DNA from: Erpobdella octoculata
Lineage: Eukaryota > Annelida > Clitellata > Hirudinida > Erpobdellidae
NCBI GenBank assembly: GCA_963978895.1
Contig: OZ022246.1
Span: 20,133,785-20,197,784 of the forward strand
Length of the DNA: 64,000 nt
Direction of reading: 5' to 3'
In this document: positions 1-12,100 of the stretch, in pieces
How the letters are laid out: each line of letters starts with the position of its first letter
Numbering within the stretch: position 1 is the first letter of the stretch
The notes under the pieces: generated by a model
The model's database searches: none
What the model was told of the DNA's origin: nothing
Seen by the model: only the letters and a program-made list of their open reading frames with translations
Made by a program: the position numbers and the translations under genes

Positions 1-2826
1 TCATTTATGTTATTTTCCCATATAACCCATATTGATCATTGTATTTTCCCAATCCTATTTCATTTGTATTATTTTCCCATATAACCCATATTTATCACTG
101 TATTCTCCCATTTCCACATCATTTATTGTATTTTCTTATTCCCACATCATTTATTGTATTTTCCCATTCCCACATCATTTTTTCTATTCTCACATCATTT
201 ATTTTAATTTTTTATTCCCACATCATTATTGTATTTTCTCATCCCCACATCATTTCATTTATTTTTCCATTCCCACGTCATTTTATTTATTTTATATTTC
301 CTACATCATTTACATTATTTATAAATTTCCACGACTCTGATTAACCTTTTCACCTCATTATAAAAAACTTTCCCGTGGTAGGTAGTTTTCATTTTAGACC
401 ACTTATAAAACTCCAATAATTTGTTTATTCCATAGCAAATTAAATTTCACACGTATTTTTTTCGTATCTGGCTTTGAAAAACCACAACGGAAAAAGGAAA
501 CGATTCGCACTATTTCGTAATCGGCTTCAAGACACGAGGCTAGCTAGCCAGGCCTTAATAAGTAGACTGAAGATGCATGCATTGGTAATTGAAGTGACAT
601 CTATCGATCACATTTCACGCTCTCACAAATGAAAATCTGACCGAACGAATAACCTCAGCCTCCTTCGATCGAGCGTAAACACAAGAAGCATCCGCCCATC
701 TCCATTTCTCACAGATCCGACGTTATCGATTCAGGAAGACCTAATCAATGCACGCGGATTGCATGGAAAATATTTTCCTAAAGAATTCATCTTATTTTTC
801 CATAAAGGAATTAATTACAGAAGTCATCTCCCTCTAGCGACTTCGTCAGTTTTTTTAGTTTTTTATGACGATGCATTTTAGTTGGCTCCTTGAAGCGTCG
901 CTGGTCTACTGTAATTATAATTTGTTAGTCAAAGTGTAATTGACATTAAATTTATTACTATGAAATAATTATAATACCATAAATACTGTAAAAGTGTTTT
1001 TAATAACAAATGAATAAATGTAATAATGTATTTTTTTGATATGATTCAGAGGCCATGTAGAATTTCTAATGCGTTTCTCCCACTGGTTCTTCATCAATCT
1101 CATCCTGTTCAACGTTTTTCTCCATTTTCCAACAGCTCTGTATGGTTTTAAAAAGTAAGTTTCATCATCATTGCAGACGTTTTAGGCGTTACTACACGCA
1201 GCTTTCACGATGGACTTTCAGCATGATTTTACTTTATCCAACAATTTTGTCGAAAAACGCGTATTTAAAAGTATCAGCCAAATCTTTTTCTAAACTATTA
1301 AAAATAAACTCGATAAATTTGTTCAACCTTCGTTATTAGTTCCACGAAACCGATAATTAAGATTCTCTTTTTAACGCACAATTTTTTATGTTTCAGAAAA
1401 TTTTAGAATTTTTTAAACCAGGTGTTTTAAAACAAAATAAAAATATGTCGGAAAAAAATCCTGTTTTATTCAGTCTTTAGAAATGGCTTTCATTGAGCGA
1501 GATTCGATGTGCATTTCCTAATGGAGAATGTTTATAGAAATAAAACCTTGAGCCAGTAAGATTGTTTATAGCAATTGATAAACAGGAAAACTATGAGCTC
1601 TGACTGAACATGTATGACCTCCTATGATTAACATAAATAATCCCCGATGTCTGTATAATTGTAGCAATTTTTGTATTTACGTGTGCTGCTAGGTTGCAAA
1701 ATTAAATATTTTGAAATAAAAAGAAATTGTTTAAAAAAACAATTGAACTTTTCATTAAAAAATTAACTTAATTATTGTTTGATAATTACATTTTTAAAAC
1801 AGAAACATTGAGTGCAAATTAATTTTAGTTTTATTCTTTTCTAAATCAGTAATCACTCGTGGTAAGCTTTGGTAACTCGAGGAAGATAATATGAGAACTC
1901 AACAGTGTTAGTGAACAATACTTTTTATCGAAAATATTTACATGAAAAAGTGACATTATTTACGAGAAACATCGTTATTAAAGAAATCCGGAACTAAATA
2001 AATCAACGGTTATTGCTCCATGAAACTACTTATCCTTAGAAAATATTTTTCTTTGCTCCTCTACAATGTTATGTTGATATTCATGAAAATCCGTCAATTC
2101 TAACGGCTATCACAAGTGGAATAATAAAAGTAAAGGTCTTAAGGGTCGGTTGGAGGCCAAGATAGCGCCAGGAACAAGCCAGGCATGTGGCGTATGCTAT
2201 CACATGTGTTTTTTACCGACCACCTGTGAAACTAGATTTCTTCTTACCAATCTATGAAGGAATGAAAAGCTGAGTTACCCACCATTGTTTATATTTACCT
2301 GACGACTGACGATAAACTCACGAAATCGCGATAAAGGGCACTACGAGTTTGCCACATGAGTGGGTTGGGCTGAGTTATGTTGAAAAACAATTGCAAAACA
2401 ATTTTTAAATAAAAAAAATTAACTGTGTGTGAGGTTAAAAAATTTTATTTTAAAGTCGGTCGGGTTGGGCCGGGCTGAACCAGGGGTGGATTAGGTTGGG
2501 TCACCAAAAATGGACATAAGTCTTCCATTGTTTTCGTGTATCGATCACACGTGAATTATCACAAACATTCACTCATATGAATTACCACACACTCACACAA
2601 ACAAACACACACAATTGAATTACCACACACACGTGAATTGCCACAAACATACACATTTCAAGGAAGCTAATACGAACACACATGAAAAGAACGTAATTGC
2701 AGCTTGTCTTTCAATCAATATTTCGTCCGCTTCTTGATTCTCATGCAAATTCAGAATAATACAATCACCAATAAAAATATTTCATCCGATCGAATTTAAA
2801 AAAGACGCAGTAAAATCAAATCTGAC
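1..2826. other. Plexin intron sequence, no exon recognised
   Basis: Bases 32-344 are T-rich repeats of a roughly 24-bp unit containing CCCACATCATTT. Bases 2225-2290 resemble the body of an old SINE (GAAGGAATGAAAAGCTGAGTT), like the better copy at 49500-49802. Bases 2361-2510 carry repeated GGGTTGGGC/GGGCCGGGC motifs. The sema-to-PSI exons that should follow base 2827 were sought and not seen. Confidence 0.6.
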
Positions 2827-5029
2827 CTTGTAAATTTCACCCTTGTCTGACCCGATGAATGCAACCACGTGACTGTTGACCTCGACTGCAACTACGGAAG
2901 TGACGTTCGTGTGACGTAACAACATGGCCGCCATGACGGAGATGGGCTTCTCCCCCTTGACGGGGGCGTTGATGGCGTGCTGACCGCAGTAATCGTCGAA
3001 GATTTCATAATTCTTTAAATACAAATTTCGGTATATTATTTTCAGATATTTGTTTAACGAGTATAGAAATAAAACCAATTTATTAATTAAATAATTTAAA
3101 ATCTTTGTTAAATTAGAATAGTTTAAAATGTTTGGTTGTTTAGAGTCGATGTCAAAACTTTGATAATCGAATTCAAACAATTGTTCCGTTCTCGATTCTG
3201 ACAACAGACAATTTTTATCTCAAAACTGTGATCCCTTGTGGCAACAAACAATTTGTTATTGTCTTCAAAGCTTATCACGAGGCAAAGTGACGTCCCTGTG
3301 ACGTATAGGGGGCACGTCTGATGACAGAATGTACTCTGTTGGGTTTATAGATTGAAACATTTTGCTAGGAAAAGAAGAAAAATGACGCAAAAATCGAATG
3401 GCGATTTATCATTATTTTGAAAGATTCGTGACGCGAGATTGTTCTTGCTTTTCCTCCACAAACGGCAAAACACGAAACTACGTTTGTTGTCCTTCCGCTA
3501 TAATTTAATTAATTTTCCCTGCGAAAACATTCCCAGCTTTTATCCATTAAGCAATTTCAACTTCCGGGCATCAAGTTTCACCTCAGCCGAGACACGCACA
3601 CGCACAGACGTCCACACGTACACGTACACACAGAGACATACTCACACAACAAGCATGCATATACACATAATTGTATACAAATACTCACAGACAACCCTAC
3701 AGGAATGGACATACAGACACAGACATACAGGCGCATACATGCATGCACATTTCAGACATAGATACATGCACATTGTAAACATAGATACATATATGCAAAC
3801 TGTATTTATGCACCTTGAACGCATAAGTACATACATACACAATGTATTTATGCACATTATACACATAGGTACATACATACACAATGTATTTATGCACATT
3901 GTACACATAGGTACATATATGCACATTGCACACATAGATACACACATACACATTGTACACATAGGTACACATATGCCATTGCACACATAGATACAAACAT
4001 ACACAATAATACACATACATGCATACACACAAATACAAGAGCAGTCATACGAGCACAAACCAACAAGCACAGACACATTTGTTCACACACACACATGCAC
4101 AAACAGTGACATACAATCCCAGGCTTACAATCACGTACACTCCTTCTACAAGAACACACGCACGTGGAGAAAAAGAAATAAATAACAAGGGATATCAAAA
4201 GACGACCGGCTAAAGATGAGGCGAGTTGTAAACACGGTGAATGATCCTTTTATAACTACATATATATAGTAGAACCTCCGAGGGTTCAAGAAGGGCTGCA
4301 CCTTTTTCCCATAAAAAAAAGATTTTTTTGCAACACAATTGTTTAAATTGTATCAATTTTTGACATCAAAACATTCTCACTGTTTCACAAAATTTATCCT
4401 CGAAGTTCCAAAATCAAAGACGCATTCAGTGAGTTACATATCGTATTAAACGTGTACTTATGCCTATCAAATATGCTAACATTGATAGCCTTTTGTGTTT
4501 TTAAACCAAAATGTTTTTTTTTTGCTCAGCTCGAACACGCCAGGCTGTGTAATGGAATATTCCATGGAAATGACATGAGCTAGAAGAAAATTGATATTTG
4601 TCTTGTAAAAAATGGCTTGTAAATAAATATAGCCCATAGGACTGTGGATGCACACCTTCAATTGAATGACAGTCTTGAGACGAGTGCTTCCACATTTGTA
4701 AATCTTATTGATAAAAGGTGTGGGTTAGTGGATGGATGGATGGATGGACGGATGGACGGATGGACGGATGGACGGATGGACGGATGGACGGATGGACGGA
4801 TGGACGGATGGACGGATGGACGGATGGACGGATGGACGGATGGACGGATGGACGGATGGACGGATGGACGGATGGACGGATGGACGGATGGACGGATGGA
4901 CGGATGGACGGATGGACGGATGGACGGATGGACGGATGGACGGATGGACGGATGGACGGATGGACGGATGGACGGATGGACGGATGGACGGATGGACGGA
5001 TGGACGGATGGACGGATGGACGGATGGAC

Positions 5030-5063
<34 letters not shown>

Positions 5064-8000
5064 ATGGATGGATGGATGGGTGGATGGATGGATGGATGGA
5101 AAAGAAAACGGATCAGTTTACGTATGGATAGAAGAACAGACAGATGAACGAATGGAATGAATATATACCTTATAAAACAACAGTTCTTTATTTGCCAGAC
5201 GCCATGCGTGCACATTCGGAATAAAGACAGGATAACATAAAGAAATTATTTTCATGGTAAAGTAACATCCACTGACATTAAATAAAGATGATATCGAATG
5301 ACAACTACATTCATAAATTTTTTTTCACTTTTTTCAATCCATCTCCCTGTTCTTTTCTTCTTTTCCTTTTTTCTTTTTCTCTTTTTTCTCTTTTTTCTAC
5401 TTTTTTATCTTTTCCATTCTTGCTTAATCACCTTGCAAATTGATTTCACTTTAATTGTGCTCCATTTCACTCCAGGCACCCCCTGGTTCCACTCCCCTGG
5501 TTCCACCCCTTGGTTGCAGTTCATTTTATCCAACAAAGTCACGTGGCTTCCGGATCATCCATGGGTGACGTCATATCCGCATTTTCAATTCAATTCGATT
5601 GTTTTCATTTTTACTTTTCGATTTCAAAACAAAACAATTCTGCTTGAATTGGTTGTAAAAAATTTAAAACTTTATTTCTCAGAATAATATTAAACTGTTA
5701 AATTAATATTTAACTATTAATTTATTTTAATACTAGTTGAATTACTTTTAAAATATTAAATTACTTTCAAAATATTGAATTATTTTTAAACTATAAAATT
5801 ATTTTTAAACTATTACATTATTTTTAAAATATAACATTATTTTTAAACTATAACATTATTTTTAAACTATAAAATTATTTTTAAACTATTAAAACTGTTT
5901 TGTTGAAAAATCGTTCAATTAATGTCCATCCACTTTTCAAATATAATGACTTCCCCCCGAAGCAATTCAGTTGCGAATTAAAGACGTTGCCGCTGGCAAC
6001 AAATGACGCACTTGAGAAGTTGACCACACTTCATTGACTGGCCACGACAACTGAATTCACAAAATTTAAAATTCGAAGTTTAATGTGGAACTGAAAGAGA
6101 AAAAGAGAGAGGGGAGAAAAGAGAGAGAGAAAGAGAGAGAGAGAGGAGAGGGGCAGGAGAGACAGCGGAGAGAGAGGGAGAGAAATGGAAAGAGAAATGA
6201 ATAAGGAAGGATGTGTAAGAGAAAACGTGCGACAAATGTGAATACATGAAAATGTTTATAGCAATACTTATTCATCGTTTTGAAACACGAATCTAATTAT
6301 TTAATGTTTTAAAGCAGTTTTAAGTAATTTTGTCCTATTGACAAAATTAGGTGCATTTTTCAATCAAATGTAAAATAAAAAAGGTTTATTTATTTCAGCA
6401 ATAAAATAGTTGTCTTTAACATAATAAATAGTTTTCTAAATGTTTTTTTTTTAGATTTTTTTATAATAACTTCACCGCCGGTCTTGCTTGCTTGCTTGAA
6501 TGTTTGCAAACCTTAAAAGGGAAAATTAACGAATTTCTCGTCATCCAATCGAGCTGAAATTTGAAATTTAGGTTTGTTTTTATGACAATGCATTCTATTA
6601 AGTTTAAACATTTTTTGAAACAAAAATTCTATTCATGTTTTAAAACAAAAACATATCAAATACAATTAAATAAATGTTTGCATATATCAATTCATAAAAA
6701 TGTCGTTTTAAAAGGAAAATTTGCAATAAATTAAAAGCCGGCAAATCTTGAAATTTAAGAAATTAGTGAAAAAACATCGTTTTTCACGACTTATTTATTT
6801 CAGTTGAAATTTCCAAAATTTCTTCAAATTTTATTTTTTATATTATTCACCTAAATATTTTGAAACTATTTTTCAACAAAAATAAAACGATTTCGCTATT
6901 GTCTTCAGCAAACGAAGTTATTTTAGTGAGACGTTTGTTAGGTTTTAAGTCTTCGTAGATCACTATTGTTGAGGTTATAGCTCGATATCACTGATCAGAT
7001 TTAGATGGTCAATCCGTACCATAATTCCTAATTGTGTTCCATTTCTTTACCTGAATATAAAGATGAAGCAGCCGACGAATGCTGCTGAAACATTTTCTCT
7101 GCAAGAAAACAGAATACTGAAACAAAACTTTTCAAGAACTTTTAACGATCAGAAACGACATCACCAAAGAAACGAGAGATTAATAAGTACGAAACTAAAC
7201 TTTCTACACTTCAGCTGGTATGAGTGAACTTTAGTAGCCAAGTTAAGAACCGCTACAATTCCCCTACCCCGTGTTCATCAAAATAGTCGTCAAATTATCG
7301 ACATGATCAACACCTAAATCATTAGCATAATCACCGACATTTTCATCATTATAATCACCGACATTTTCATCATTATAATCATCAACATCATCATCATTAT
7401 AATCACCAGCATCTTCATCATTATAATCCCCAACATCTTTATCATTATAATCACCAACATCATCATCATTATAATCACCAACATCTTCATCATTATAATC
7501 ATCAACATCTTCATCATTATAATCACCGACATCTTTATCATTATAATCACCAACATCTTCATCATTATAATCACCAACATCTTCATCATCGTAATCATCA
7601 ACATCATCATCATTATAATCACCAACATCTTCACCATCATAATCACCAACATCTTCATCACTATAATCACCAACATTTTCATCATTATAATCACCAACAT
7701 CTTCATCATCATAATCACCGACATCTTCATCATTATAATCACCGACATCACCATTAATTTATTGGTTTGCAAAATGCCTGAACCTGATTTGACCTTTTTC
7801 ACGCATATTTAAGTGTTTCCTTCCAGCAAAGAAAAAAATTAAATGTCGAAAATCACAAATTTTTAAGCTTCAAGAAAATTCAATTAAATCAGTTTAAATA
7901 CATAGGTGCATAAAGATTATAAATTTATGTTAAATAGGCTGGTCTTCGCCAGGACGACATAGAAGCAACTTACTCAGTGTTACACAATGACATGCAATAA

Positions 8001-9125
8001 ACGTATTTCCTTCTCTTTTCACCTTAATATATTATTTTGTGTAAATGGAAAAAAATATAAAAAAAAATGTAATAATCTTACGGTTGTGACGCAGGGGTTC
8101 GGTTGCACAAAATGGTCGGGCCCGGTCGAGCCCTCACCCCTGAAACATTTTTTGACCAATTCGACGAATACTTTCTCGGATTCGTTCATCGAAAAAATGC
8201 ACACAGCTGAGTCTCTTTTAGCGACTGATCCGTCATCTTGCTCGTCTAATTTGTCATCATTATCATCATCGTCCACTTGTGATGAAGATGAAGACGACGA
8301 CGACGACGATGGATGACCGGGTGCTTTCGTAAACACCGCAATTAAGAAAGCCCTTTGAATGGTCGAATCGGTTTTCGGATGTGAATTAATCGGATTCGAA
8401 GCCGCTCTGTCCGAATGCTTTCTGTGAATCGACTCTCGCTGACCGCGTCGCAGTTGATTCTTCGAACTCGGAGAAATGCGAAACTGGAGATCGAGGAAGG
8501 CATTTGACGTTTTATCGATACTGCGCGAGCGTTTATGCATTTCGGCATTACTCTCCGAACCGGGGATGGCCGATGTCTGCACGTGATCATAGCTGGAAAG
8601 AGCTTCATTTGCAGGACCATTCCGCTGTGTCCGTGAGTCGTTGTTGCTTTTCATGTAGTTGTTCCTGGGGTCGTTGCTGGATCGTTTAGGTCTGTTGTTG
8701 CTGGTAGTAGTAGTAGTCGAAGGAGTGAAGGAGACAAAAAAAGCGCTTTTCAGTTCATTGAAGTGGATTTTTTCCAGTACTCGTGGAATTTCTTTTGAAT
8801 ATTTTTTTCCACCTAAAAAAATATTTCTTTTTATTTCTTCATTTTACGTTTTAAGACCTTCTTCTCATTAAAATATTGATGGCTTGACTTTGTTTGTTGT
8901 TATGGAGATGTCGCGTGATGTTTGACCAAGCTTTTATCTCAAATGCCATCATTACCATCACCGCCGTAAACATCATCATTACTATCACTCACATTAATAT
9001 CCATAGTTACTTCCATCATCGACGATTTCATTGATGTTTCATTTACTAAAAGACCATTTCGTCATCGTCATCAGAGGCATTATCATCATCATCATCATCA
9101 TCATCATCACCATCATCATCACCCC

Positions 9126-9199
<74 letters not shown>

Positions 9200-12100
9200 C
9201 CATCACCATCACCATCATCGTCATCGTCATCATCGTCATCATCATCATCATCGTCGTCATCATCACCATCAGCTTCACCGTCTACTTCTTCTTCATCCAT
9301 GTGCCCATAACATTCCAGATCCATCTCCGTATATGAATGTAACAAGGATTCACTGCCCTGGCAGACACGTGACATCATAGTCGTCACGCCGACGGGGTCG
9401 TCACTGGCCTGCTGTGACGTGTGTGACAAAGACGGCTGGTTCGCTATGAAGTAGCTGAAACCAGACCAGCTGAAGCCGTAGATGTATTCGATTTTGAATC
9501 TGTCGAGTTGACAAGAAATATTATTTGATTGGGTTGAGTGTGAAAATATATATTTTACTGAATTTGTTTTAAAATGTTTTATTTGTGTTATTATTATTAT
9601 TATTATTATTATTGTCCTTTCCAATAATGACAACAAGGTTATTTTTCAAATGATAATATTCAAACGCTATTGTTTAAACAATGACATTCAGTTATATAAG
9701 ATATATTTTAAAGTATATTGTTTTCAAATGCTTAAGTTTTAAATTTTTTTTAAAAATGCATAAATAATCTTATGAACGTAAAACGTCTGTAAAACAAGAA
9801 AAAGAAAATTACATACGCCAGTCTCTTTTATCAATAGGGAAGTCGAAATGATAAAACAGTAGTCGAGTTGTTTATTAGATAAAGTAAAAAATAAATTTTA
9901 ATAAAAATACTAAACGATGATAAATTGCAATGCCCTTTTAAGAAAACATTTTTGTTCATTCTTCAGCTTTAAATTTTTTCAGTTTTTTTTCTATTTAACT
10001 TTTTTTCTCACGCATTAAAACATTTCTCCCGACAGCTTTTGCATATTTTTATTTTTTTCACTATCAACGTATACACTCATCACTCACTTCATATCTCACA
10101 ACCCACAATTCCTCTTCTCAACCCACTTACTTTTTCTCACAACCCAAACACCATTTCACCACTCACATACTCTTTCACACCTAAAAACCATCTCACCACC
10201 AGCACACCTTTTCAGTACCCACACACCCTCACCGTCCATCCCACCCTCATACCACCCACACACCCTCATACTACCCACACACCCTCACCACCTACCACTA
10301 CCACCCACCTGTCTCTTCTCTGGACCTCCACGTCCATACGTGACGGAGTGAGTACATTGCTGGAGAAAAGTTCCATGTTGTCCTGGTTCCTGGTGCAGAT
10401 GGAAGGAACAATGTCCTTGTAAGCCGACAGACCAATACTGCTTCTTGTTGATGCAACGTACAATACTTTCGCTCTCCGGGGTGTACTGTTTGTCTGTTTT
10501 ATTAAATTACTATTATTATTATTTCCTAATTATTTTGCTTCATTATTAAAAATTCATTTAACCAAATTAATTTAACGTATAAGTAAATATAACATATGTA
10601 CAGAAATTTTCTTACATCGTCACTTGATTTATTCCTTCACTAAATCTAAGTTAAAAATTAATACATCCTAAACATTAACAAACAAATAGAACTTCTAATT
10701 TTGATAAACGAACAAATCCTTGTATGCATCAGTGTGCGCTGCAGACACGAAAAGACACCAAGACGGTCAGACAGCAAGACGGTCAAACAGCAAGACGGTC
10801 AGAGAAACAGATCGTAAAATAGATTTAACTTTTAAACATCTTGCATGGACAGCATTTTAATTGTACAACTGAGAAATCTGAGATCAACTAGCTCAGATGG
10901 GATTAAACACAGGTGTGCTGCCGTCCCTTAAATGCAATGATAATAACCCATTTTGTTGATTCATAGTCTTATGGAACATGGCGAACTCTGAAAGCAGGAA
11001 GGGTAAGGAAGGGAGCGCCAGATGGAAAATAAAATTAACAAATGCATTTTATTATCTAGAATCCGTATGGCAAACAGTATTAGCAAAACTTTTCCAATTA
11101 AATTTTGTTTTTAAAAGGAAATCCGTAGTTTATGTTTCAAATTGAGTTTTAGTAACCCTTATATGAAGGAGACTGCAAAGTAGACTTGATTAAATAGGTT
11201 GCCATGAATATAGGAATGTGTGAGTGTGTGGGTTTGTGTGTGCGTGTGTGTGTGCCAAGAATATAGGAATGTGGAATCTGATTAATACATTTGACCTTGG
11301 CCTTGAGCGACCGTTCATTCACCAAGTACGCCCCCTCCATTTCCTCATTGGAAAAGAAGCAAACGGACACGGGTCATTAACAGCCCGTTTTGGGCTTGTG
11401 CTGGCTCTCTTTATTTTTCGATTCAATTGGCTTTAAAAAAAACCATTGAAGGATGCTCTGCGGTTTGGTGAGAAAATTGATTGAGAAATGACTGATGGTC
11501 TGTTCTTTGTGGCAGTTCGATTATGAACGATCGTCGTTCGTTTGAATGCGATTAAAAAAAAAGTTGTGTTTTTTATTATCCGACGAATCAGAAAATTAAT
11601 TATTTCTTAAAAGTACAAGTGAACTGCAGCGCTATCATTATAATCATCATCATAGTCATCATTATCAAAATTATAATAATAATCATCATCATCATCATCA
11701 CCGCAACCAACAACAAAAACTTTTTCTTCTTTTCTGATTCTGAACACATGGGACGAAATCTGGTATCAGAATCATCGCTCGATCTAATCAAATTTTCCAT
11801 CATCAGCCTCATTCAACCTTATTTCGAAACGGGAATTTTTCTTTTTCGGTTTCACTATCGCATTTGCATCAAATCTACAACTCTACTTACCAGTTTGAAC
11901 ATCACCAGAAAAAACGGCTTACGTTCTGATTGTAGAGCAATGGCGACGCCGGTCCATTTGGCGGCGGCGACGGTGCAAGAAACATAACGGCAGATGAGTA
12001 GGGGTCGTTCGCCACTATCAGACCGTAGATCCTTTCGTCGTGTGCCGCCACGTTGTTGAGGTCGTAGCGGGTGCAGTGGCCCTGGGAATAAAAATTAATT

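Larger units (their letters stand above)
3013..8081. other. Large plexin intron (about 5.1 kb) filled with tandem repeats
   Basis: This lies between exons 5 and 6 of the plexin. It holds CA-rich repeats (3595-4135), a GATGGACG array (4728-5099), AT-rich 18-19-bp repeats (about 5755-5890), a GA-rich tract (6095-6190), a mobile-element-like fragment with GCTT repeats (about 6470-6600) and a 24-bp array (7313-7750). No additional plexin exon is needed, because exons 5 and 6 join in phase 0. Confidence 0.7.

Noticed and set aside
4644..5215. Long frames of DGWT/DGRM or HPSIRPSV repeats on both strands
   Set aside because: They are read from the GATGGACG array. All frames are open because the unit lacks stops, not because it is coding.
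8342..8689. Alternative frames over plexin exon 5
   Set aside because: Shadows of the longer minus-strand frame that carries the plexin motifs.
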